DNA from: an uncultured Oscillospiraceae bacterium | GTDB taxonomy: Bacteria; Bacillota; Clostridia; Oscillospirales; Oscillospiraceae | Length of the DNA stretch: 33,766 nucleotides | Reading direction: 5' to 3' | Assembly: GCA_934572465.1 (NCBI GenBank) | Contig: CAKTLG010000020.1 | Coordinates: 1 to 33,766 of the forward strand | Shown: positions 9,643 through 16,733 of the stretch, one piece after another | Numbering within the stretch: position 1 is the stretch's first letter | Layout: the number at the start of each line of letters is the position of its first letter | Position numbers and translations under genes: made by a program | The notes under the pieces: generated by a model | Told to the model about the DNA's origin: nothing | Seen by the model: only the letters and a program-made list of their open reading frames with translations | The model's database searches: none

Positions 9643-10863
9643 TCATTCCTCGTCCGGCGCACGCTGGACCGCCGCGCCGCCGAGGCCGAAATCCTCCGCA
9701 ACGCTCGCAGTGTCGCGGCGGAGCATGTTCTCCATCACGCGGATGTCGCTGTCGATGTCCATCGCCTCGCTGCGATAGAGATCGTCGAGCTGCTTGTCAA
9801 AGCCCTTGACGAGCGCGTCCATCGTCTCCTCGATGCGCTCCTGCGCGCGGGAGAGATTCTCGCCCTCGATGCCGGCCTCCTCGAACTTGGCGTAGCTGTC
9901 AAGCAGCTTCAGGGTGGTGGGGAGATAGTAGTTCAGGAACGTCGCGGCCTGCTGCTGCTTTTCCGGATGCTCCTCGACCTCGCGGAAGATCTTGCCCGCA
10001 ACGGTCTCGAGGTGGTCGATCTTTTCGGAAAGGACGGGGTCGGCGATGCGGTCGTTCGCGTCGCGGATGGCGCGCAGCGCGCCGGCATAGCCCTCGTTGG
10101 CCTCCTTGGGCGTGACGTTTTCCGCCTTTGCCTTTTCACTTGCGTAGGCGGCAAAGGCGTCGGCGCTGCGGAAAAGGATGCCGCGCCCGCTGTCGAAGTA
10201 TGCGCCGGCATCGAGCATTCCCTTTTCGACCATGAACTCAAGGTCGCGCTCGACGGTCTTGCGCTTTTTGCCGGAGACGGCGCACAGCTCGTCGATGCCG
10301 ACGTAAGGGCGCTCGCCCATGACGGCCATGTAGCGCGCGATGCGCGCGCTGCGGCGGCGCATCTTGCGTCCCGCGCCGAGCATGACAAGGCCTCCGGCGA
10401 GGAAGCCCGCCGTGGACATGAGGTCGCTCAGCATATAGGAGTACCAGCCGTAGCCGATGATCTCGGCGATCTGCGGCAGGAGCGAGACGCCGAACACGGC
10501 GACGAGGAGGATGCCGACGATCGTCAGGATACGGGCGGTCCTGTCCGATGCCTCGGGCGCGCGGGTCATCTTCTTGACGGTCTTCTCCACCTTGTTCTGG
10601 CTGCGCGCGGCGGTATTGGCGTTGGGACTGGCGCTGGTGCGCATACCGCCGGTACTGACGGTGCGAGTGGTATGCGCGCTTTTTTTGCGCGGCTTGTCGG
10701 ACAGCTTGCCCCACAGGGCGAAAAGGCCGAGCGGCCACCAGATCATGAACAGCACCGCGATCGTGATCCAGCTGCCGATGTCCGGATCGTTTTTCTTTTT
10801 TGGCGGCTGAGGGTATGGGCGGAACGTGCCGCTCTCGGGATCGTACTCAAATTCGTTGCTCAT
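9643..10863 (-). CDS. XpaC-like membrane protein (5-bromo-4-chloroindolyl phosphate hydrolysis family)
   Basis: This 406-residue protein has a Pro-rich N-terminus, a hydrophobic segment at about 30-52, a basic Ser/Thr/Asn-rich linker, two further hydrophobic segments at about 110-165, and a soluble C-terminal half. Residues about 175-230 (YVGIDELCAVSGKKRKTVERDLEFMV) read like a winged-helix fold. The rest is helical and charged, ending near NYYLPTTLKLLDSYAKFEE, which is characteristic of the XpaC family. XpaC was named from a Bacillus hydrolysis phenotype and its biochemical role is unclear. Members usually stand next to telA; no telA is in this window. The start follows GAGGAAGAAAAACGG. Confidence 0.8.
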   Translation of the reverse strand: MSNEFEYDPESGTFRPYPQPPKKKNDPDIGSWITIAVLFMIWWPLGLFALWGKLSDKPRKKSAHTTRTVSTGGMRTSASPNANTAARSQNKVEKTVKKMTRAPEASDRTARILTIVGILLVAVFGVSLLPQIAEIIGYGWYSYMLSDLMSTAGFLAGGLVMLGAGRKMRRRSARIARYMAVMGERPYVGIDELCAVSGKKRKTVERDLEFMVEKGMLDAGAYFDSGRGILFRSADAFAAYASEKAKAENVTPKEANEGYAGALRAIRDANDRIADPVLSEKIDHLETVAGKIFREVEEHPEKQQQAATFLNYYLPTTLKLLDSYAKFEEAGIEGENLSRAQERIEETMDALVKGFDKQLDDLYRSEAMDIDSDIRVMENMLRRDTASVAEDFGLGGAAVQRAPDEE

Positions 10864-10889
10864 CCGTTTTTCTTCCTCTCTTATCTCCT

Positions 10890-11114
10890 TCAGCGTTCTT
10901 TTTTGCCGCGCTGAAAATCGGCAAGCTTTGTCTTTTTCCCGTCGTCGCCGACGACATAGGTGTTGTCGAGCTGGGCCTTGAGGTTGGCCTTGACGGACGC
11001 GATATAGTCGCGGCGCAGCTGCGCCTGCTCCTCGCGCTCCGCATCGCTCAGCCCCGCGGTCTTCGCCTTGCGGGAAAGCGCGTTGATGCGCGCGATCTTT
11101 TCTTCCATCGTCAT
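10890..11114 (-). CDS. DUF896 family protein (YnzC-like)
   Basis: This is a 74-residue, highly charged, helical protein: MEEKIARINALSRKAKTAGL, then LRRDYIASVKANLKAQLDN and a C-terminal VVGDDGKKTKL. That is the complete DUF896 pattern (Bacillus YnzC relatives), a two-helix hairpin whose function is not established. AAGGAG lies ten bases before the ATG at 11114; a second in-frame ATG two codons later is possible. It sits between ylmH and the XpaC-like gene with gaps of 14 and 26 bases, so it is probably co-transcribed. Confidence 0.88.
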   Translation of the reverse strand: MTMEEKIARINALSRKAKTAGLSDAEREEQAQLRRDYIASVKANLKAQLDNTYVVGDDGKKTKLADFQRGKKER

Positions 11115-11128
11115 GCTGATCTCTCTCC

Positions 11129-11917
11129 TTACAGATACCGGCGCAGCAGGATCGCCGTTCTTCCCTTTCTGCTCAGGCCGCCGACCTCGGCGACATCGAA
11201 TTTGCCAAGTCCGCGCGCGGAGATCACGTCTCCCTGCGCGACGGGCGCGTCGGCCTTGAGCGTTTCGCGGTGGTTGAGCTGCACGCGGCCCGAGGCGATC
11301 AGCTCCTGCGCCCTGCCGCGGCTCATGGAAAAGCCGCTCGCCGCCACCGCGTCGAGCCGGAGCGTGGAGACCGTGTCGCGGATCTCTTTGACGCTGAGAG
11401 GCGGAACGTTGAGCGCGGAAAGGTCGATCTCACCGATCGAGAGCCTGACGCGCCCCGCGCTTGTGACATTTTGCAGCAGATAGGGCGCCAGCTCGCGCGT
11501 GACGAGCAGGTCGCACGAACCGTCGGACACCAGAATGTCGCCGAGCGTGTCGCGCGTGACGCCCTGAGCCATGAGCGAGCCGAGAAAGTCGCGGTGCGTG
11601 AGCGCGTCCTCCTTCCGGTAGGTGCAGCGCAGCGCCGCCATGTACGCGCTCTCGTCGGCCTGCTCCTGCCAGTCGGGCAGGAAAAGGAGCATTTTTCGCT
11701 CCGCGCGGTCATACCCGCCGCAGAAGGCAAAGCCGCTGTGGATGGCGGCGGCATGGAGCAGCTCCTGCGCCGACCGCTGCTCGGCGGGGCTCAAAAAGCC
11801 GGTGGCCGCGGGAATATTGCGCTGCGCGCACTGCTCGTACTTATCGAGGACGTGCGCAAGCAGGATGCGCTCGTCGCCGCTGCGGGCGGCGCGGTCCAAA
11901 AGCTGGCGGCGGTCCAT
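11129..11917 (-). CDS. ylmH: YlmH family S4-domain RNA-binding protein
   Basis: This 262-residue cytoplasmic protein has an N-terminal helical region, a central nucleic-acid-binding-like fold (VTRDTLGDILVSDGSCDLLV) and a C-terminal S4 domain at about 180-245 (GFSMSRGRAQELIASGRVQL, then GDVISARGLGKF). This is the YlmH architecture. YlmH relatives bind the large ribosomal subunit and support ribosome-associated quality control in Bacillus. It is usually found in the division cluster near divIVA; here it follows an ABC exporter instead. Its ATG overlaps that gene's TGA (TGATG) and has GGAGGGG seven to eight bases upstream, so translation is coupled. Confidence 0.9.
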   Translation of the reverse strand: MDRRQLLDRAARSGDERILLAHVLDKYEQCAQRNIPAATGFLSPAEQRSAQELLHAAAIHSGFAFCGGYDRAERKMLLFLPDWQEQADESAYMAALRCTYRKEDALTHRDFLGSLMAQGVTRDTLGDILVSDGSCDLLVTRELAPYLLQNVTSAGRVRLSIGEIDLSALNVPPLSVKEIRDTVSTLRLDAVAASGFSMSRGRAQELIASGRVQLNHRETLKADAPVAQGDVISARGLGKFDVAEVGGLSRKGRTAILLRRYL

Positions 11918-13671
11918 CAGACCCCTCCGTTCTGCGCGCGCCAGAGCGCGGCGTATTCGCCGTTTTTCGCAAGGAGCGAATCGTGCGTGCCCTCCTCGGC
12001 GACGCGGCCGTCCTCGATGACGAGGATGCGGTCGGCCGAGCGGACGGTGGAGAGCCGGTGTGCGATAACGAGCGTCGTGCGGCCGCGCGAAAGCTCGTCG
12101 AAGGCGTGCTGAATCTTTACCTCCGTCACGCTGTCAAGCGCGCTGGTGGCTTCGTCGAGAATGAGGATGGGCGGGTTTTTGAGAAAGATGCGCGCGATGG
12201 ACACGCGCTGCTTCTGCCCGCCGGAGAGCATCGTGCCGCGCTCGCCGACGTAGGTGTCGAAGCCGTGCGGCATGGCCATGATATCATTGTAGATCTCCGC
12301 GCGCTTCGCCGCCTCGACGATCTCCTCGTCCGTCGCGTCCGGGCGGCCGTAGCGGATATTCTCGCGCACAGTGTCGGCAAAGAGGAAGACATCCTGCTGC
12401 ACGATGCCGACGGCGCGGCGGAGCGAGGACTGCGTGAGCGCGCGCACATCCGTGCCGTCGATGCGGATCGCGCCCGCGCCGACCTCGTAAAAGCGCGGGA
12501 TGAGCTGGCAGAGCGTCGACTTGCCGCCGCCGCTGGGGCCCACGATGGCGACCATTTCGCCGGGGGCGACGCGGACGCTCACATCATGCAGCACGCCGCC
12601 GCCCTCGTCCGTATCGTAGGCAAAGCTCACATGGTCGACATCGATCTCACCGCGGCAATGCGTAAGCTCCTTCGCATCCGGCGCATCGCGCAGCGCAGGC
12701 TCGATGCGCATGAGCGCCACGAAGCGCTCCACGCCTGCGAAGCCGCGCGCGAAGATCTCGGAGAAATTGGCGAGCTTGCGCACGGGGTTGATAAACGTTG
12801 TGATGTAGAGCGAGAAGGTGATGAGGTCGATGTAGTTCATCTCGCCGCGCATGATGAGGTATCCGCCCGCCGTAATGACGGCAGCGGAGAGGAGCGTCAT
12901 GAAGAACTCCATCGTCGCGTTGAAAAGGCCCATCTCGTGGTGGAAGGCGCGCTTGGAGACCTTGAACTCCTCGTTGGCCGTATCGAACTTGCCGATCTCG
13001 GCCGATTCGTTGGCAAAGGCGCGCGCCGTGCGGATGCCGGAGAGCGAGGACTCGATGCCGACGTTGATCGCGGCGGTCTTTTTCTTTTCGTTGCGGGACG
13101 CGGCGCTCATCCTGCGCCGGCGCGACATGATGACCGCGATGAAGACCGGCAGAATGCACGCCACCACCAGCGCGAGCCGCCACTCGATGGAAAACATGAC
13201 GGCCAGCGCGCCCACGATCGTAAGCGTGGAGATCAGCAGATCCTCGGGGCCGTGGTGGGCGAGCTCCGTGATCTCGAAGAGGTCGCTCGTCAGGCGGCTC
13301 ATGAGCTGGCCCGTGCGGTTATGGTCGAAAAAGCTGACGTCCAGCTCCTGCACGTGGACGAAAAGGTCGCGGCGGATGTCCGCCTCGACGCGGATGCCGA
13401 AGGTGTGCCCCCAATAGGCGATGACATAGTACAAAAGCGCGCGCACGACAAACGCCGCGATCATCACCGCCATGACGGTGAAAAACGTGCGGTACTGCCG
13501 ATCCGGCAAAAGCTCGTACATCGATTTGCGCGTCACGAGCGGGAAGGCAAGGTCGATGAGCGAAACGACAGTCGCGCAGACAAGGTCGAGCACGAACAGC
13601 GCGCGGTGGGGCTTGAAGTAATGCAAAAAGATGGCAAGAGGGTTTTTCCGCTGAAGATCCTGCTTGGTCAT
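11917..13671 (-). CDS. ABC exporter half-transporter (permease fused to ATPase)
   Basis: This is a 584-residue protein. Six membrane helices occupy about 1-310 (for example ALFVLDLVCATVVSLIDLAF and TFFTVMAVMIAAFVVRALLY), followed by an ATPase domain. Walker A GPSGGGKST is at 378-386, the signature LSGGQ at 482-486, Walker B ILILDE at 502-507, and the H-loop IAHRLS is further on. One polypeptide with one permease and one ATPase domain works as a dimer, MsbA/Sav1866-style. No partner half is adjacent, so a homodimer is likely. The substrate cannot be told; lipid or drug export is typical of the family. The ATG at 13671 follows AGGAGCGTATC; an in-frame ATG at 13731 lies inside the promoter. Confidence 0.93.
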   Translation of the reverse strand: MTKQDLQRKNPLAIFLHYFKPHRALFVLDLVCATVVSLIDLAFPLVTRKSMYELLPDRQYRTFFTVMAVMIAAFVVRALLYYVIAYWGHTFGIRVEADIRRDLFVHVQELDVSFFDHNRTGQLMSRLTSDLFEITELAHHGPEDLLISTLTIVGALAVMFSIEWRLALVVACILPVFIAVIMSRRRRMSAASRNEKKKTAAINVGIESSLSGIRTARAFANESAEIGKFDTANEEFKVSKRAFHHEMGLFNATMEFFMTLLSAAVITAGGYLIMRGEMNYIDLITFSLYITTFINPVRKLANFSEIFARGFAGVERFVALMRIEPALRDAPDAKELTHCRGEIDVDHVSFAYDTDEGGGVLHDVSVRVAPGEMVAIVGPSGGGKSTLCQLIPRFYEVGAGAIRIDGTDVRALTQSSLRRAVGIVQQDVFLFADTVRENIRYGRPDATDEEIVEAAKRAEIYNDIMAMPHGFDTYVGERGTMLSGGQKQRVSIARIFLKNPPILILDEATSALDSVTEVKIQHAFDELSRGRTTLVIAHRLSTVRSADRILVIEDGRVAEEGTHDSLLAKNGEYAALWRAQNGGV

Positions 13672-13702
13672 GATACGCTCCTGAAAACACTGATTCAAAG
13701 TA

Positions 13703-13731
13703 ATTGTAGCACACAAGGGCATTGCTTTCAA
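13703..13731 (-). promoter_or_regulatory. Sigma-A promoter of the ABC-ylmH-(glg) run
   Basis: On the minus strand TTGAAA (13726-13731) and TACAAT (13703-13708) are separated by exactly 17 bases, 32 bases before the ABC transporter ATG. It is the only clear promoter found for the nine minus-strand genes down to glgP. Confidence 0.65.
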
Positions 13732-13755
13732 GGCGGTGGCTCTGCTTTTTTATGT

Positions 13756-13786
13756 AAAAAAGAGCGGCCTTTGGCCGCTCTTTTTT
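13756..13786 (-). terminator. Rho-independent terminator after the zinc-ribbon gene
   Basis: A perfect 14-bp stem AAAAAAGAGCGGCC with its complement has a 3-base loop (13756-13769, 13773-13786) and ends in a T run on the minus strand. It separates the zinc-ribbon gene from the ABC operon promoter. Confidence 0.85.
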
Positions 13787-13818
13787 GTGTTTTGATCCAC
13801 TTCTCCCGCCGCAAACGC

Positions 13819-14568
13819 TCAGTTCACCACGCGCACGATGATCGTGAGCACAGCGCCGCCGACGCTCGCCGTCACGTTGGTGGTGCCGGTCTTGAGCGGG
13901 GTGATCCCGCCGTCGGCGCTGATGGTGAGCACGCTCGCGTCGGCGACCGACCATGCGGCCGCGGCGTCCGTGCCGGAAACGGTGAGCTTGATGGACTCGC
14001 TCTTTTTGATCGTGCAGTCAAAGCTCCCGCTCGCGTCCCTGCTGAGCGTCGTGCCGACGTTTGTTCTGATGCTCAGGCTCGAGGCGTCGACCGTGGGCGC
14101 GGTCGTATCCGGCGTCGTGGTGTCCGGCGTTGTGGTATCGCCGGGCTGGGGCTGCGCGTTCGGGTCGGGCGCGTCGCCGCCGTTCGGATCGGTGCTTGCG
14201 TCGGGCGGGACGGCCGTATCGCCGTTCGCGCCGTTCGGGTCGGCGTCCGTGCCGCTCGGATCGGCCGCGGCACCGTCATCCGGCGTCTGCCCGTCCGTCT
14301 GCTCGGTGCCGGGCGTTTTGTCGGCATTGATCTTTGCCACGAGCTTGTCGCCAAAGAGCGACCAGCTCAAAAGCAGCAGCACCACGACCAGCACGCCGGC
14401 CATCGCACCGCGCGCGGAATGGGTCTGCTTTTTGTCGGACACGCGGCGTCCGTTCTTTCCGGAATTGTATTTGACTCTGCGGGGATGATCGCCCTCCTCG
14501 CAGAACGGGCATTTACGATAGCTGGGGGAGAATTCCTCGCCGCAGCGCGGGCATTTGATAAGATCCAT
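13819..14568 (-). CDS. Zinc-ribbon, single-span membrane protein with Big2-like domain
   Basis: This is a 249-residue protein with four parts. A four-cysteine zinc ribbon (Cys6, Cys9, Cys20, Cys23: CPRCGEEFSPSYRKCPFC) is followed by one membrane helix at about 56-73 (AMAGVLVVVLLLLSWSLFG). Next comes a linker of about 75 residues of Asp, Pro, Thr, Gly and Asn with TTPDT repeats. A bacterial Ig-like (Big2) fold fills about 160-249 (TISADGGITPLKTGTTNVTA is its usual core). Topology should put the ribbon inside and the Ig domain outside. No enzyme motif is present; the role is unknown, possibly surface structure or sensing. The ATG at 14568 follows AAAGGAGCGGCGGC. It is monocistronic between a promoter and a terminator. 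Confidence 0.85.
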   Translation of the reverse strand: MDLIKCPRCGEEFSPSYRKCPFCEEGDHPRRVKYNSGKNGRRVSDKKQTHSARGAMAGVLVVVLLLLSWSLFGDKLVAKINADKTPGTEQTDGQTPDDGAAADPSGTDADPNGANGDTAVPPDASTDPNGGDAPDPNAQPQPGDTTTPDTTTPDTTAPTVDASSLSIRTNVGTTLSRDASGSFDCTIKKSESIKLTVSGTDAAAAWSVADASVLTISADGGITPLKTGTTNVTASVGGAVLTIIVRVVN

Positions 14569-14637
14569 GCCGCCGCTCCTTTCCTTGTTCACTGAGAAAA
14601 TGCCGGCGCGCAGTCATCGCGCGCACATGACCTTTAC

Positions 14638-14666
14638 ATAATACCTTTTTTCCGCCGCCGCGTCAA
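14638..14666 (-). promoter_or_regulatory. Sigma-A promoter of the zinc-ribbon gene
   Basis: On the minus strand TTGACG (14661-14666), 17 bases, then TATTAT (14638-14643). It is divergent from the udk promoter across a gap of about 40 bases. Confidence 0.7.
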
Positions 14667-14707
14667 CCGTCGGCACGCAAAAATTTGTCGCATCCCGCCG
14701 CTTTGGC

Positions 14708-14736
14708 TTGCTTTTGTCCGTGCGCCCGCCTATAAT
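14708..14736 (+). promoter_or_regulatory. Sigma-A promoter of uridine kinase gene
   Basis: TTGCTT (14708-14713), 17 bases, then a perfect TATAAT (14731-14736). Transcription should start near 14743, leaving a leader of about 27 bases that contains the ribosome binding site. Confidence 0.8.
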
Positions 14737-14769
14737 GGAGAAAAAGAACGCATCATGGAGGCAGACGCG

Positions 14770-15387
14770 ATGAATACCATCTTTATCGGCATTGCAGGCG
14801 GCACCGGCTCCGGCAAAACGACGCTCACCGAGCATTTGAAGCAGCACTTCGGCGACGACATCAGCGTTGTCCACCACGACAGCTACTACCGCTATCAGGA
14901 CAGGCCCTTCGAGGAGCGCTGCAAGCAGAACTACGACCATCCGGACGCCTTTGAGACCGACCTGATGGTTGAGCAGCTCAAGGCGCTCAAGGCCGGCAAG
15001 CCCATCCGCTGCCCCGTCTATTCCTACGCCGAGCACCAGCGCACGAACGAGACGCAGCTCGTTCTGCCGAGCAAGGTCGTGATCGTGGAGGGCATCCTCA
15101 TTTTTCAGGATCCGCGCCTGCGCGAGATGCTGGATATCAAGATCTTCGTCGAGACCGACGCGGACGTGCGCATCCTGCGCCGCGCGCTGCGCGACGTGCG
15201 CGACCGCGGCAGGACGCTCGAGAGCGTCATCACGCAGTACCTTACGACCGTCAAGCCCATGCACGAGCAGTTCGTTGAGCCGAGCCGCAAGTACGCCGAC
15301 ATCATCGTGCTCGAGGGCGGGCACAACCTCGTGGCGCTCGACATGATCATGCAGCGCATCGCGGGGCATATCGCGTCAGCGGACTAA
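14770..15387 (+). CDS. udk: Uridine kinase
   Basis: This 205-residue P-loop kinase phosphorylates uridine and cytidine in pyrimidine salvage. The N-terminal GIAGGTGSGKTT carries the Walker A loop (about 10-18). HHDSYYR (about 36-42) is the acidic/aromatic substrate motif of uridine kinases, and VVIVEGILIF matches the family's central strand. Arg-rich RILRRALRDVRDRGRT is the lid region. The ATG at 14770 was chosen because GGAGG lies eight bases before it; an in-frame ATG at 14755 precedes that site and so would be untranslated leader. It has its own strong promoter and stands alone. Confidence 0.94.
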   Translation: MNTIFIGIAGGTGSGKTTLTEHLKQHFGDDISVVHHDSYYRYQDRPFEERCKQNYDHPDAFETDLMVEQLKALKAGKPIRCPVYSYAEHQRTNETQLVLPSKVVIVEGILIFQDPRLREMLDIKIFVETDADVRILRRALRDVRDRGRTLESVITQYLTTVKPMHEQFVEPSRKYADIIVLEGGHNLVALDMIMQRIAGHIASAD

Positions 15388-15401
15388 CGCACAGTCTAAA
15401 C

Positions 15402-15568
15402 GCCTCGCAGAGTTTTACCCGCAAGGGGTACACGGCATCCGCAGACGCGAAATAAATTGTAATCCGTTTTTTCTGACAATATATGCGTGCCAGAAAAACA
15501 CTTCTCGCTCCGCGCGTGCCGCAGCCGCCCTGCGGGCGGTGAGGCGCGAAGCGGAGCGCAATCCCCCT
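15402..15568 (-). repeat. Intergenic modular repeat element, copy B (short form)
   Basis: It occupies the gap between the udk stop and the terminator of the chromate-transporter operon. Bases 15402-15441 match copy A, and 15541-15564 match the distal block of copies A and C. The central stem pairs about 15466-15477 with 15489-15499 around a loop that includes GCGTG. Read as minus-strand RNA one pair is G-U; read as plus-strand RNA the same position is an A-C mismatch. That suggests the minus sense, continuous with the neighbouring gene, is the folded one. AATTTATTTCG is shared with copy C. Confidence 0.75.
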
Positions 15569-15569
15569 C

Positions 15570-15607
15570 AAAAAAGAGGAGCAGCCAAAAGGCTGCTCCT
15601 TTTTTTG
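15570..15607. terminator. Bidirectional terminator between udk and the chromate-transporter operon
   Basis: An A-run, stem AGGAGCAGCC with its complement around an AAAA loop, and a T-run. It lies between convergent transcripts (udk plus, chrA minus), directly against repeat copy B. Confidence 0.85.
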
Positions 15608-15615
15608 AATATCGC

Positions 15616-16173
15616 TTACGCTCCCGCGAAGCGGAACACCACGCCGACCAGCGCGGAAAGGCCGATGAAGACGATGGGGTGCCAGCCCTTGGTCTGCTTG
15701 ACGAAATTCGTCAGGACGACGATCACGGCGGCAAGGATCAGCCCCTGCCAGAAAAAGCCGGCGGACACGACAAACGTTTCCTTCACCACGACAAGGCCCG
15801 CCGCGGTGATGAGTGCAGTGGACGCGGGGCGCAGGCCGTAAAACGCACCGGTGACATATCTGCTGGTGCGGAAAGCCTGCAAAAAAGCCGCGACGATCAG
15901 AATAACGATGATCGAGGGCGTGACAAGGCCGAGCGTCGCCGTGACGGCGCCGGGCACGCCGCCCGTGAGATAGCCCACATAGGTCGCCATGTTGACGCCG
16001 ATCGGCCCGGGGGTGGACTCGGACACGGCGATCATGTCCGCGAGCTGGGCGCGCGTGAACCAGCCGGTCTTATCCGACATGTCGTAGAGGAACGGAAGCG
16101 TCGCCATGCCGCCGCCGATGGCGAAGAGTCCTGTCTTGAAAAACTCCCAGAAAAGCTGGAGGTAGATCATCAT
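15616..16173 (-). CDS. Chromate-transporter-family half protein, second subunit
   Basis: This is a 185-residue membrane protein of the CHR family in its half-size form. The N-terminal FFKTGLFAIGGGMATLPFLY is the family's glycine-rich signature, and ESTPGPIGVNMATYVGY is the conserved TPGP motif. Five or six hydrophobic segments follow. Half-size CHR proteins occur as adjacent pairs that work together; some export chromate, but in anaerobes the natural substrate is often unknown. The ATG overlaps the upstream partner's TGA as ATGA, so synthesis is coupled. Two consecutive ATGs make the exact start uncertain by one codon. Confidence 0.9.
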   Translation of the reverse strand: MMIYLQLFWEFFKTGLFAIGGGMATLPFLYDMSDKTGWFTRAQLADMIAVSESTPGPIGVNMATYVGYLTGGVPGAVTATLGLVTPSIIVILIVAAFLQAFRTSRYVTGAFYGLRPASTALITAAGLVVVKETFVVSAGFFWQGLILAAVIVVLTNFVKQTKGWHPIVFIGLSALVGVVFRFAGA

Positions 16174-16721
16174 GCCTGCTCACCGCCCTTCTTGAGATAC
16201 ACCTGCAAAACGATGCCGCTGAGCGCCGCAAACAGCACGAAGATGATCGGCGACCAGTCGAGAAACAGCGACGCCGCCAGAATGATGAGATAGAGCGCAA
16301 GCGTCGCCCTATCGACGACGGACTTCTTCCACAGCTTCATAACAGCGTTGAAGATGAGCACGCACACGCACACACGGATGCCGGCGAAGGCGTTTTTGAC
16401 CCACGCGACGTCGGCAAAGGTCGTAATGACGCCCGCGAGCAGCGAGATGATGACGATGCTGGGGAACACGACGCCGAGCGTCGCGACGATGCCGCCGACA
16501 TTGCCCGCGACCCTGCGGCCCGCAAACGTCGCGGTGTTGACCGCGATGACGCCGGGGGTGCACTGACCGATGGCGAACCAGTCGGCAAGCTCCTCCTCCG
16601 TCGCCCAGCCCTTATTCTCCACGACCTCGCGCTGCAAAATGGGCAGCATGGCGTAGCCGCCGCCGAAGGTCATGACCCCGACCTTGGCAAAGGTGTAAAA
16701 AAGCTCCCACAAAAGCTTCAA
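16170..16721 (-). CDS. Chromate-transporter-family half protein, first subunit
   Basis: This 183-residue partner of the next gene has the same domain: FAKVGVMTFGGGYAMLPILQ at the N-terminus and GQCTPGVIAVNTATFAG, in which the motif reads TPGV rather than TPGP. It is about as long as the partner but divergent, as normal for CHR pairs. The start appears to be TTG at 16721: the family N-terminus (KLLWELFYTFAKVG) begins directly after it and AGGAGGGACCATC precedes it; no ATG or GTG fits. It lies 12 bases after birA, so the three genes form one operon. Confidence 0.9.
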   Translation of the reverse strand: MKLLWELFYTFAKVGVMTFGGGYAMLPILQREVVENKGWATEEELADWFAIGQCTPGVIAVNTATFAGRRVAGNVGGIVATLGVVFPSIVIISLLAGVITTFADVAWVKNAFAGIRVCVCVLIFNAVMKLWKKSVVDRATLALYLIILAASLFLDWSPIIFVLFAALSGIVLQVYLKKGGEQA

Positions 16722-16733
16722 GATGGTCCCTCC

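Noticed and set aside
13756..13786. Further copies of the intergenic repeat at other terminators (for example here, 24290-24322, 29629-29660)
   Set aside because: These have ordinary terminator stems but none of the shared blocks that define copies A, B and C.
14100..14330. Tandem DNA repeat in the zinc-ribbon gene
   Set aside because: The repetition is short and imperfect, and is explained by an Asp/Pro/Thr-rich linker in the protein.
11983..14595. Very long plus-strand open frame (870 codons), and a similar one at 2983-5310
   Set aside because: Both are antisense to well-identified genes (ABC exporter, glgP/glgA). They cross gene boundaries and terminators and give low-complexity Ala/Arg/Val-rich protein, as expected from GC-rich codon shadows.
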